Shown one piece after another: positions 53,404 through 62,375 of a stretch of DNA of 64,000 bases. A program made the position numbers and the translations under genes. Under the pieces are notes generated by a model. The model was not told the DNA's origin, ran no database searches, and saw nothing but the letters and a program-made list of their open reading frames with translations. The stretch is taken from positions 599,001 to 663,000 of the forward strand of contig NZ_CP012602.1 in assembly GCF_001278805.1 (NCBI RefSeq), read 5' to 3'. Source of the stretch: Bacillus sp. FJAT-18017 (GTDB taxonomy: Bacteria > Bacillota > Bacilli > Bacillales > Cytobacillaceae). Position 1 is the stretch's first letter. Every line of letters starts with the position of its first letter.

Positions 53404-55929
53404 CTAGTGTATTCGCGGTTCTTCAGAGTAAAGGTCTGAAGTTAAATCTTTAGTTGTTATTTTATAAAGTGTTAGTAATTCTTGAACCCTTTTTTCGGAT
53501 AGATCATTTAAATCAAGCCCTTTAAACTCCTTATAAAACTTCCTCACATTAGAAGTTAAAGTAGCTAGTTTATTTTCTCTCATTATTTGTACAGATTTGT
53601 TAAAACCTGCTGCCCGTGAAATATTCTTGGTAGAAATAATCATAATATTTTTTACTGGCAAGTCGCCATATACTTTTTCAAACCAAGCGCATGCATTATT
53701 CATTTGTCCTGTTTCGTCTTTATTAATTTCTTTTCTTGAAACATCCACATTGTTTTTACATTCAACTAGGAGATAATTATTGTCTCCAATCTTCCATAAG
53801 TTATCAGGCCCCTCTTTCCATTCCTTATCTGGTCTTTGACTAGGGAATCCTAAAATTTTTGCTAATTCATCAAAAGCTTGCTCAAAACGATCTGCATTAA
53901 CACCAAATTTTAATTTACTTAAAATATCGTCCAATTCTAGATACATATCATCAAAATTATCAAAAGAATGAATCCAGTTCATTATATTTTCTATTCTTTT
54001 CAAACTAAGAGCCGTAACTTTTTGGATTTCCATTCCTTCTTTAGGTTTAAAAAGATATCTATTTTTTCTATGAGCAATTATTTGATATTTGTTCGACTCT
54101 ACTTTTGATGAAGGGTATATTAACCTGGCCATTTCTTGTAAATACCAGCCTCTTTCCTCATCAGTTTTAGCATGCTTATCAATTAGCTTTTGGATTATTT
54201 GAACAGCTCCTGGAAAATCTCCTGTTAAATACTTTTCTCCTGCTTCTTTTTCTAAAGTTAAAATATCTAACATTTTTGACGAACTTTTCTCAGCATTCAA
54301 TTCATCCATATTTTCATTATAAAATTCTTTCCAGCCTTCATCTCGTCGTAAAGACTGTGCTAGCAATCCCAAAAAAGCCTTCCGTGGTTTGATACCACCT
54401 TTTATTTCTTCTTTTGCGAATTCTGCTATTTCAAGTCCAATTTCTATCTGTGTTCGAGTTTGCGCTGAAAAATGTTCCCTTGATTTTTTGCTTCGTAGAG
54501 CTCGAACCAACTCGGTTCCAGTTATAATTATTGCACAATAGTCTTTTTCGCCCCTGACAGCTCGTCCAAGACCTTGTTCAATAGTCTGTGCAAGTCTGAC
54601 TGAAATAACTTCACTATCTCCTCGACATTCTTCCATATATCTGTCTTGCAAAGATTCAAAATAGGGATTTGAATCAAATACCAAAACTCGACAAGAATTA
54701 TCTGGGAGATCAATACCATCATACCTGTTTACGATAACCAGGGATTTTAAATAATCCTTGTCTTTTAGCTTTTCTATTTCCTCTACAATCGTATCTTTTT
54801 TTGCAATTGTAGCACCATACTTCTCCCAATCTTTGGTTGAATTAAAGCTTGGTACTAATGCGACCGTACCAAAGTTTCTATCTCCTGTTTTATTGGGTCT
54901 TGCGAATATACTAACTACTTCACTTCTATCTAGAGATGGGTCAATTAATGAAGGTATTAAAATCATTTTCTCACCAGACCAACCCTCATCTTCTAAGTAA
55001 AGAGGCTTAAGTATAGCATCAGGAGACAATCCTAATCCTTTAATAAAAAAAGAGTCGTCAGTGATGGTAGCGGACATAAAAACTCTATGTGTAGCTTTAT
55101 GGTATGTCCCAAACATATATAATGGATTTATATAAGGTACAATTTCAAGGCTTTTACCTGATATAAAACATTGGCAATCTTTTATCATATCTTTGATTAT
55201 AGGCCATGTAAATCGAATTTCTTTTTTGTCGCTGTATTTCGATAAAATATCAGAAACCTCTTTATGTAAGTCATTCCAAGCCCAATATGGTACACAAGCT
55301 AGTGCGTCATAACTTTTTCGTGTAATGTCTGAATAAGTTCCTGCACCCTGGTTTTGTAATTCTTGAGAGAAGAGAGCAAAAATTTCTTGATATGCATTAG
55401 TTTCTTGTTTCAGTTCTATTTTAAAAGCATTTTTAATGACTTCGATACACGCATGCGCATCATCCATCAATATTGTAGAAACAGGGAGTGATCTGGGCCC
55501 AAGACCAAATTTACTTTCTCCATTGAATAACTTTTGAATTGAAGTAATTAGAATACTTTTTCCATCAATAAATTCGTCCGGAAGTTCGTTATCAATAACA
55601 CAATAATTTATGCCAAAACTTTCTGCTTGTTTACATGTTTGTTCTATCAAGTAATTATTATGACAAAGATAAAGAGCAGGGCCTTTGTCTTGATTTAATT
55701 TTGATTGTAGTATTAGCAAGCCTGTTAAGGTTTTCCCCTGCCCAGTATGTAATTTTAAAATTACATCTTTTTTTTCTTGAAACTCATTAAACCATCTTTC
55801 AAGAATTTTTTCCTGTACGGGCCTCAAAGGTCCCTTGTCGCTTGATCTGTCCAGGGTGGAGTAAATCTCCTTTGGAAAAATCTTTTTTTCGCTCTTTTTT
55901 TTGGTCAGCCGTTTTTTAAAATCAACCAT
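53404..55929 (-). CDS. SF2 helicase with C-terminal PD-(D/E)XK nuclease, putative defence protein
   Basis: 841 aa, RBS AGGAGGGG. N-terminal RecA pair: RPVQEKI (Q-like), Walker A HTGQGKT (63-67), motif II DDAH (156-159), SAT-like MSATITDD, and the XPD/DinG-style motif VI QTIEQGLGRAVRG. The C-terminal part (about 682-730) shows FEQAFDELAKILGF, GPDNLW (Asp709) and LLVECKN (Glu723, Lys725), a complete PD-(D/E)XK core. Helicase-nuclease fusions of this kind are common in antiviral islands. AT-rich, single gene on the minus strand. I cannot assign it to a named defence family. Confidence 0.8.
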   Translation of the reverse strand: MVDFKKRLTKKKSEKKIFPKEIYSTLDRSSDKGPLRPVQEKILERWFNEFQEKKDVILKLHTGQGKTLTGLLILQSKLNQDKGPALYLCHNNYLIEQTCKQAESFGINYCVIDNELPDEFIDGKSILITSIQKLFNGESKFGLGPRSLPVSTILMDDAHACIEVIKNAFKIELKQETNAYQEIFALFSQELQNQGAGTYSDITRKSYDALACVPYWAWNDLHKEVSDILSKYSDKKEIRFTWPIIKDMIKDCQCFISGKSLEIVPYINPLYMFGTYHKATHRVFMSATITDDSFFIKGLGLSPDAILKPLYLEDEGWSGEKMILIPSLIDPSLDRSEVVSIFARPNKTGDRNFGTVALVPSFNSTKDWEKYGATIAKKDTIVEEIEKLKDKDYLKSLVIVNRYDGIDLPDNSCRVLVFDSNPYFESLQDRYMEECRGDSEVISVRLAQTIEQGLGRAVRGEKDYCAIIITGTELVRALRSKKSREHFSAQTRTQIEIGLEIAEFAKEEIKGGIKPRKAFLGLLAQSLRRDEGWKEFYNENMDELNAEKSSSKMLDILTLEKEAGEKYLTGDFPGAVQIIQKLIDKHAKTDEERGWYLQEMARLIYPSSKVESNKYQIIAHRKNRYLFKPKEGMEIQKVTALSLKRIENIMNWIHSFDNFDDMYLELDDILSKLKFGVNADRFEQAFDELAKILGFPSQRPDKEWKEGPDNLWKIGDNNYLLVECKNNVDVSRKEINKDETGQMNNACAWFEKVYGDLPVKNIMIISTKNISRAAGFNKSVQIMRENKLATLTSNVRKFYKEFKGLDLNDLSEKRVQELLTLYKITTKDLTSDLYSEEPRIH

Positions 55930-56327
55930 TTGAACCCCTCCTCCCCTAAATTATACCATTAGCATAAATTTAAAAGTCATATAATATCAAATTTTGCAAT
56001 AATTTGTTAAACAGATATTGGGAAAGTCCAGAAGGATGAAGGTATCTTTTGTTGGATTCCTTATTGGAACTCCCATGAAAATAAAAACTGAAAAAGGGCA
56101 TACAAAAATAAACCCAGAAAAACCAGTTTCAAAAAAAGCTGAGCCTCTAGAAGGATTGAATATTGGGTTGGCTGGTAAATCGAATTATTAATCCCTTTCT
56201 ACTTATGATTAAGTATTCTATTATATTTTTCGTATGCAAAATACCAATGTGGCTTATTGTTTTTAATTAGAACCTATTGCTTTGGCCCATTTATCGATGA
56301 TATATGCGTAGTCTTAGTCGAAGGTAA

Positions 56328-56492
56328 AAGTTTATCAATTTCTTTCACCTAGTTGAATTGCTTGAAAAAGATAATATGAAGAAATACGATTATCTGGTCC
56401 AGCCTCCTGGGGTACCACATATGGGTAAGATAAAGATGTTTATGGATAAAACCTGGGCACTCCTTAAAGAAAAGCAAAAACAATATGACTAG
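56328..56492 (+). pseudogene. Possible gene remnant
   Basis: 54 open codons ending in TAG, reading ...HLVELLEKDNMKKYDYLVQPPG... with no plausible start before the internal ATG. Coding-like composition but unrecognised. The gap 55930-56931 otherwise holds a 51-codon ORF at 56036 without a usable RBS, and the small RNA below. Confidence 0.3.
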
Positions 56493-56562
56493 CCTTTTTA
56501 AGCTAAAATGGGTGTCTTTTATTTTTGTGAGCGGGAAAAGGAAAAATCCAAACGAAAAACCA

Positions 56563-56685
56563 CCCGAAATCGCTCTCGCAAAAAGCAGGGGTGGTTCTAG
56601 TAAACACTAATTGTTTTCAATGCAACCCTTCGCTCGGAGCGATTGTTGCCTGACGATGTGTTCCCGCACGTCGCCTTTTTTCTAA
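56563..56685 (-). ncRNA. Candidate small RNA
   Basis: Minus strand: TTCACA (56719-56714), 17-nt spacer, TATAAT (56696-56691), then about 120 nt ending in AACCACCC / GGGTGGTT and a T-run (56563-56569). Internal stretches GCAACAATCGCTCC and GCGAGAGCGATT could pair. No ORF with an RBS. Layout resembles antisense RNAs of Bacillus type I toxin loci, but no hydrophobic toxin ORF is seen. Confidence 0.5.
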
Positions 56686-56931
56686 TCAGTATTATAGCAT
56701 GATAGCCAAATATTGTGAATTCAGTTTTGCCTCAAATTCTTTGGTCACTTGGGGGCTATCGACCGAGTCAGCTTACCATATCCGGCTTCTCTGTATCAAG
56801 GACTTCTTCGCTTGCTTGATCACTTAAATACCGTCGAAATGTTGGACACACAGATGTACTAATTTATAACGAAGTTGAACATGTGACCATGCTATAATAC
56901 TCCTGACTGCACATAAGTTAGGGGGGTAAGT

Positions 56932-57294
56932 ATGTTTCACACAGTTAATGGAGTCCAAATACGGGAACATGATGAAACTTTGATGAAACCTAACACCTTA
57001 GAGAAACGCTTTGAAATTGAGTATCTCGACAACGTGTATCTACATAAACTGATTTGTATTGACTTGATTAACTTAAATGTAAAAAAACCAAGACGATTTA
57101 TAAATAAAAGCCTTGGGCGAAAATGGCTGTATGTTATTAAGGACCATGATTTCGATGAAAACAGGGAAAAGTACGGTGTACTGTGCCGGATGATTCATGA
57201 AAAAATTGGAGACTATTTGCGTGATGAGTATGGATTTGAACCAACCGGCTTATTTTTAATTGACAGCATGGAACGGGTTTATGTCCAAATTTAA
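56932..57294 (+). CDS. Hypothetical protein, 120 aa
   Basis: ATG 56932 behind TTAGGGGGG. Mixed charged protein with no membrane segment; a RFINKSLGRKWLYVIKDHDF block and a C-terminal GFEPTGLFLIDSMERVYVQI are its most structured parts. A TATAAT at 56894 could be its -10. I do not recognise the family. Alone between the small RNA and the AlbA_2 cassette. Confidence 0.6.
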   Translation: MFHTVNGVQIREHDETLMKPNTLEKRFEIEYLDNVYLHKLICIDLINLNVKKPRRFINKSLGRKWLYVIKDHDFDENREKYGVLCRMIHEKIGDYLRDEYGFEPTGLFLIDSMERVYVQI

Positions 57295-57410
57295 TAAATA
57301 AAGTTGACCAAGTGGTGATTCAGGGGATTTTGCTGTACAGGATTGAATTGGAAAGTTTGAAAAATCCGGTTAATCAACTCATTCCACTGTTAATTAAACC
57401 TTTGATTAAA

Positions 57411-57490
57411 AATTTAGGCTGGGTCCAATAGTGATCCAGTCTTTTTGTTTTGTTCAATCCCTTGTTCAATAAGGTTTCTGATTGCCTTGA
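57411..57490. repeat. Left copy of an 80-bp duplication flanking the AlbA_2 gene
   Basis: AATTTAGGCTGGGTCCAATAG... with a CTGGGTC / GATCCAG terminator-like hairpin and T5, then TTCAATCCCTTG. It recurs at 58697-58790 with about 80-85 percent identity by eye. The remainder of 57295-57719 holds no gene. Confidence 0.7.
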
Positions 57491-57719
57491 ATCTTTTCCA
57501 GTTCTTTTTTATTGTAGTGACTCGGAAGGCTTTGCTTTTTCTGTGGCGGCTCTAACCATTTGGATTAAAAGTAGTTCAATTTGTTAATCGGAATTCAGTT
57601 CTTTACAAAAAAACAGTGTATTTATAACGGTAAATAGAAGGTGTTTGAAAGGGGTATGACCCTTTTGGTCAAGTATTTTATTTAAAGTGGTAAAATGAAA
57701 ATAATAGAGGAGGTAGAAT

Positions 57720-58607
57720 ATGGATAAAACGTTACTCGGACAATTACTTGATCAAACTGAGAGTGAACATTTAGATTTTAAAAAAGGGTTATATGTAAGA
57801 GCAAATTACGATAGTTTATTAAAAGATGTAATTGCTATGGCGAATGCTAAGATTATTGGATCTCGCTACATTATATTTGGTGTGAAAGAATCAGCTCAAC
57901 AAGAAAAAGAGCTTTTTAATATTACAGAGCCAATTGATGCAGCTACCTACCAAGAGTTAATTTTCGAAAACATTGAGCCTCAGCTAGACTGTCAGTTACA
58001 TTACCTTACATATAAAAATCATTTATTAGCTATACTTGAAATTAGAGACCCAAAATGCCAACCATACTTACTTAAAAAAGATTATAATAAATTACATAAA
58101 GGCTTTTGTTATATTCGACGAGGAAGTAAAAATGATTTTGCTACGAGATCTGATTTCGATTATTTCTATAAGCAAGGGCAATTTGAAATTCATATTCTGG
58201 ATGGTTATTTGCGAGCTGTTGATGCAGAGAGTGGATGTGCATCCCTAGAATGTTCTTTTAGAAACTGTACTGATTTCCCAATTACCATTTATAAGGGGTT
58301 TTTAGAAGTGTGGGACTCACATCAGTTGCGTACTCAACACCGTCTCTTTGGACATGCACGCCATATACCAGGTGCAGACTATCGGTTGGAGATTCCCCCA
58401 AAGGCTGAAATAACTATGGATTTTAGATTTGGCTTTGAATCGAGTGATTGTCTTCGTTTAGAAATGGATGAATACGGTCATTCTGATTTAGATTTGAATT
58501 TTAAATTATACTTGCTTGATACATTAGGAAATGAATATGTTGGTAAGGCACAGGATTGTCTTGTTTTTGCTAAAGGAAAATTTTTATGGAAAGTAAAAAA
58601 TAAATAA
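57720..58607 (+). CDS. AlbA_2 (Schlafen-type) DNA-binding domain protein
   Basis: 295 aa, RBS AGAGGAGG. The N-terminal domain (about 1-150) is AlbA_2: ESEHLDFKKGLY, VIAMANAKIIGSRYIIFGVKE, and KGFCYIRRGSKNDFATRSD. The C-terminal half is beta-rich and unfamiliar (KGFLEVWDSHQLRTQHRLFGHARH). AlbA_2 proteins occur as transcription regulators and in defence islands. The gene is framed by an 80-bp direct duplication carrying a terminator. Confidence 0.82.
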   Translation: MDKTLLGQLLDQTESEHLDFKKGLYVRANYDSLLKDVIAMANAKIIGSRYIIFGVKESAQQEKELFNITEPIDAATYQELIFENIEPQLDCQLHYLTYKNHLLAILEIRDPKCQPYLLKKDYNKLHKGFCYIRRGSKNDFATRSDFDYFYKQGQFEIHILDGYLRAVDAESGCASLECSFRNCTDFPITIYKGFLEVWDSHQLRTQHRLFGHARHIPGADYRLEIPPKAEITMDFRFGFESSDCLRLEMDEYGHSDLDLNFKLYLLDTLGNEYVGKAQDCLVFAKGKFLWKVKNK

Positions 58608-58696
58608 ATCGTAGTCGCCTTAACTTAAAAGGAGTGTAAAGAAAAAGAGCAGGTCCACTATATTTTCATTCCTGATTCAATCGTAAAATCAATACA

Positions 58697-58790
58697 AATT
58701 TAGGCTGGGTCCAATAGTGATTCAGTCTTTTTCTTTTGCTCATTATCAGTTCAATCCCTTGCCCGATAAGGGTTTCAACTGTCTTTGCAA
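58697..58790. repeat. Right copy of the 80-bp duplication
   Basis: See 57411-57490; 14 nt longer through a CATTATCAG insertion. Between here and 59323 short ORFs are without RBS or family resemblance. Confidence 0.7.
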
Positions 58791-59173
58791 TCCATAAATT
58801 CACAGGATTTCCAATCTCTATTCAGTGTGTTTCCTAACTATAATCGCAAACTTGATATGTTTCTCGTCTTTTCTTATGATTCTTTTCTTCGTTATGGAAC
58901 ATCTATTTAACATTGGAAGAATATTTGATACAAGCCAAAATGGGGAAAGAAGGACGAAATCGGGTGCTTTGGGGGAAGAACTCTATAGCAGAAGAAAGAA
59001 TAAAGAAGAGTCTTTGAACCATATGGTTTGAGGGGGAGTTGGGTGGGAACTGAACTTATACTGGGCAATATAGTAGTTACAAGAAAAGGAGAGTGCAGAA
59101 GAAAGGTGGAAGGGATATTGTTAAAAGATTTGGATGGTTCGTTATTTCTAATGATTTACAAAAAAGGGGTTAG

Positions 59174-59266
59174 TATAATAGACATAAAAATATTTCGTCA
59201 CAGGAGGTAAAAGCAAACTTAGGTATTGAATTAAACGAAGTCGAACGGACGAATGAAGATAATTAA
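59174..59266 (+). pseudogene. In-frame coding relic upstream of the DUF3800 gene
   Basis: About 30 codons read ...NISSQEVKANLGIELNEVERTNEDN then TAA at 59264. The same frame continues DEYVADNIFLVLKMNGEAEMDY into the next gene. Suggests a lost upstream extension or fused gene. Confidence 0.4.
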
Positions 59267-59323
59267 GATGAATATGTTGCTGATAATATATTTCTTGTAC
59301 TAAAAATGAATGGGGAAGCCGAA

Positions 59324-60430
59324 ATGGATTATTCTCACCTATATGATTTTATTGCCTCTGAAGGAGGCGTAACCAACATAGATAAAAAGTACATATTGTA
59401 TTATGACGAAACTAATAATCCTCGTACTTTTAGATTGACAGATAATGGGTTTAACGTTAATGAACACGAATTCTTTATTCTAGGTGGAATTGGTTTTGAA
59501 TCTGATAAGTCGGCTTCTGACGATGATATTGATGAGCTATTTTCTAAATTTCTATTACAGGGAAATGCAACTGAAGTTAAATTTAAGCACATTCGTGAAA
59601 ATGCACAAGACTTTTTATCTTTGTTATCAAAACCAAGAGTAACTACTCTTATTGAGTGGCTATACGAAAAACAATACTTAATCCATTATTCTTATATTGA
59701 TAATTTTTATTACACAATCGTTGATATAGTGGATTCAATGGAGGAGTCGTGGTACGGTGGGCCAGGTTTAAATAGAGAACTAAAAGATCACTTTTATTCA
59801 TTGATTAAGGAATATCAAGATTGGTTTATAAGTTTGCTAATTGAAGTAGATTATCCCAACATCAAAAATCATAAAAAGTTTGTTGAGGAAATTGTTGATT
59901 GGATATGGTCTGTAAACATTGGTGATAATTTTTATGTTGAATATTTACGGCAATCACTAAAAAACTATAGAAACCGGCAGCTGGTATTTCTAGAAGATAA
60001 CGAAGACAAGGTTGCAATAAGTGATTATTCATCTTTTTATGCTAACTTAATAGTCACTTATCCTAAGGCAGACCATATTTTTGATCACGAGTTGTCTGTT
60101 GAAGAACTTTTGAATGCTACTCCAATAGAGTTATCAGGACATAAGGTTATAAACTATAAATTTGTAGATTCAAAAGATGAACGCTTAGTGCAAGTGTCTG
60201 ATTTGATTGTAGGTGTTTTGCGTTATTGGATGGCTTTTTTGGAGTCAGTTAATATACAAAATTTAAGTCAAAGATTAAATGAACTTTCAGAACTACAAAA
60301 AGTAAAAATGAAAAAATTTAAGGAAATTTTGCTTCATTCTCTTGATATAAGTACAGGATTTAAGCACGGCATTGGTAGTAATGAGTTTGAATTAAAGGTT
60401 AGCTTCTTTTTAGAATATGATTTTTTATAA
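59324..60430 (+). CDS. DUF3800-like protein
   Basis: 368 aa from ATG 59324 (GGGGAAG seven bases upstream; ATG 59306 has no RBS). RNase H-like DUF3800 hallmarks: YILYYDETNNPR early, FFILGGIGF, and the late KDERLVQVSDLIVGVLRYW with two acidic positions. Such proteins are common in mobile and defence contexts, with unproven nuclease activity. AT-rich. An in-frame stop 58 nt upstream cuts it from a coding-like leader. Confidence 0.75.
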   Translation: MDYSHLYDFIASEGGVTNIDKKYILYYDETNNPRTFRLTDNGFNVNEHEFFILGGIGFESDKSASDDDIDELFSKFLLQGNATEVKFKHIRENAQDFLSLLSKPRVTTLIEWLYEKQYLIHYSYIDNFYYTIVDIVDSMEESWYGGPGLNRELKDHFYSLIKEYQDWFISLLIEVDYPNIKNHKKFVEEIVDWIWSVNIGDNFYVEYLRQSLKNYRNRQLVFLEDNEDKVAISDYSSFYANLIVTYPKADHIFDHELSVEELLNATPIELSGHKVINYKFVDSKDERLVQVSDLIVGVLRYWMAFLESVNIQNLSQRLNELSELQKVKMKKFKEILLHSLDISTGFKHGIGSNEFELKVSFFLEYDFL

Positions 60431-60478
60431 GTTCTATAAAGATTTCAATTTGGGAAATCTTTTCGCTTCACCGAATTC

Positions 60479-60619
60479 ATGAATATGCCAAAATGTAAGG
60501 TGGAAATGGCATTTCCTCCTGAATATCGTTTTAGCTTGGGTTCGTTTAACTATGCTATATGGGTGACTCCAAATAGAGATAGATTGGAGATAATTGCTGA
60601 GGGTCAGTCAAATTTATAA
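60479..60619 (+). CDS. Small ORF, possibly a gene fragment
   Basis: 46 aa (ATG 60479 to TAA): MAFPPEYRFSLGSFNYAIWV in the middle looks protein-like, but there is no RBS. Possibly the C-terminal remnant of a gene disrupted near the IS110 element. Confidence 0.3.
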   Translation: MNMPKCKVEMAFPPEYRFSLGSFNYAIWVTPNRDRLEIIAEGQSNL

Positions 60620-60720
60620 AACTACCGATAAAGGACTCGGAAATTTTATGTAATAATTACTGGAAAAGAACTTTAAGGAAAAAAAACAGTTCTTCAACAA
60701 ACGGGTGCGTTCGTATTATA

Positions 60721-60755
60721 GAGTTAACCAGTTTTTACTGGTTGCTCTTTTTTTT
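60721..60755 (+). terminator. Terminator left of the IS110 element
   Basis: AACCAG / CTGGTT with outer GAG / CTC, then T8. Confidence 0.85.
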
Positions 60756-60769
60756 ATAGGACCTATTAT

Positions 60770-60957
60770 TTCAGTAGCCAGGGTAGAACGTACGGGTGCG
60801 TGGGAGTCAGATCTCGTAACATAAACTGTTCGCCCCCTACTTGTAGAATGATGTTTGAGGCTGGTTGGGACATATGATCTCGTATAACAAGCGAAGCTAT
60901 GGAACTACAGGAAGGTATAGGGGTTACTGGTGAGTACATCAAAGGGAGAGATAATTA
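60770..60957 (+). ncRNA. Candidate bridge RNA region of the IS110 element
   Basis: The non-coding left end of IS110 elements encodes a structured bridge RNA that recognises donor and target DNA. This 190-nt stretch is structured-looking and GC-richer than its surroundings, and contains two GATCTCGTA words (60808 and 60869) that could mark the two guide loops. No structure computed. Confidence 0.5.
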
Positions 60958-62160
60958 TTGAATCCAGTAGTTGGCCTAGATGTGGCCAAAGGGGAAAGTG
61001 AAGCTCAAGCATTTCTTGATAAGGACAAGCCATATGGAAAGAGCTTCAGGATACAACATATCAAGGAGGATTTAGATACTTTCATCTCTTTTTTGAAAGA
61101 GATAGAAAGAAAGACTGGCGTAAGACCAGCAGTAATTCTTGAATCTACAGGGCATTACCATACACCAATTATTCAATGTCTGGAGGAGAGTCAATATCTA
61201 TATATCTTGGTAAACCCCATCATTTCTCATCAGGCCAAGAAAACCAGTCTTAGAAAGGTAAAGACGGATGCCGTTGATGCATATCAACTTTGTGTTTTGT
61301 ATTACAAGGAAGAATTTGAGCCTTATAAGAAACGAGGACTAAGGCTACTAAATCTAAGAACACTATCAAGGCAATACGAAGCAGTTACGAACCTTTACAT
61401 TCAGGCAAAACTTCAATTCCACACAATTCTTGACCAGGTATTTCCGGAATATAGGGGAGTCTTTGGAGATTTATTTTCAAAAGTCTCTCTTCAGGTTTTA
61501 AAGGAGTTTCCTACATCTGAAGATGTTCTGAGGACTGGTGAAGCAAAGATACTGGAGCGAATTGTGGGAATGCGTATAAAACGGTCTGAGGGTTGGGCCA
61601 GGGAGAGGGCAGCTAAATTAATAGCTTCGGCTGAGCGAAATCCTTTCCAACAAGGTGTGTATCAAAGTCAGTTGTTCAGTTTGGATATGTATATCTCTAT
61701 GCTTCTTCAGTACCAAGAACACCTATCCAGTATAGAGGCAGAGATAGATGTCTTGGCAGAAGAAATTGAAGAATGTAAGATAATCCAATCAATTCCCGGA
61801 ATAGGAGGAAAAATCGCGGCAACGATCATTTCCGAAATCGGAGAAATTGACCGGTTTAATCACCCTAAAAAACTTGTGGCTTACGCGGGAGTAGATCCAA
61901 GTGTCCATTCATCAGGTAAGTTCACAGCTACTATAAATCATATTACTAAACGAGGTTCAAGCCGATTACGGCACGCTTTGTATATGGCCGTTTTATGCGG
62001 TATAAGAAGCTCCAGGAACAAGAAGCTAAAAGAGTATTATGATCGGAAACGAAATGAAGGAAAGCCTTCAAGAGTAGCAATGATAGCCTGTGTAAACAAG
62101 CTTTTACACTGGATTTATGCAATCCTAAAAAGGAATGAGCAGTTCCTAGATATGGCTTAA
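60958..62160 (+). CDS. IS110-family transposase
   Basis: 400 aa, TTG start behind AAAGGGAGAG. N-terminal DEDD RuvC-like domain: Asp8 (GLDVAKGESEA), Glu62 (LESTGHYH), Asp104 and Asp107 (KVKTDAVDAY). C-terminal Tnp domain with IIQSIPGIGGKIAATIISEIG and GVDPSVHSSGKF, which holds the probable nucleophilic Ser. Full length, so the element may be active. Confidence 0.95.
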   Translation: MNPVVGLDVAKGESEAQAFLDKDKPYGKSFRIQHIKEDLDTFISFLKEIERKTGVRPAVILESTGHYHTPIIQCLEESQYLYILVNPIISHQAKKTSLRKVKTDAVDAYQLCVLYYKEEFEPYKKRGLRLLNLRTLSRQYEAVTNLYIQAKLQFHTILDQVFPEYRGVFGDLFSKVSLQVLKEFPTSEDVLRTGEAKILERIVGMRIKRSEGWARERAAKLIASAERNPFQQGVYQSQLFSLDMYISMLLQYQEHLSSIEAEIDVLAEEIEECKIIQSIPGIGGKIAATIISEIGEIDRFNHPKKLVAYAGVDPSVHSSGKFTATINHITKRGSSRLRHALYMAVLCGIRSSRNKKLKEYYDRKRNEGKPSRVAMIACVNKLLHWIYAILKRNEQFLDMA

Positions 62161-62286
62161 TCAACAAGAAAAAACAGCTAATGAAAAACCTTCCAAACGG
62201 TATTTGGAGGGTTATTTGGCGTGCCTTCAAAAGTATAACACGGAAGAACAAATATTTTAATAAGAAGTTCTTGACTCCTATTAGCT

Positions 62287-62325
62287 GGTTTAATCCAGGA
62301 AGGATTAACCGCCTTTTTTGTTGAA
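62287..62325 (+). terminator. Terminator right of the IS element
   Basis: GGTTTAATCC / GGATTAACC stem, then CGCC and T6. Confidence 0.7.
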
Positions 62326-62375
62326 TTCCTTATTGAACAAACGAGGCGGTTAATTGAGATGAGGAGACTACAAAA

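Larger units (their letters stand above)
60762..62283 (+). mobile_element. IS110-family insertion sequence
   Basis: One transposase gene flanked by about 190 bp (left) and 120 bp (right) of non-coding DNA. CCTATTA occurs at 60762-60768 and 62277-62283, a plausible core-containing direct repeat that would give a 1.5-kb element. IS110 members lack terminal inverted repeats, so the ends are an inference. Confidence 0.65.

Noticed and set aside
58825..59210. Two ORFs of 68 and 60 codons before the DUF3800 gene
   Set aside because: No RBS, weak starts, no recognisable family.
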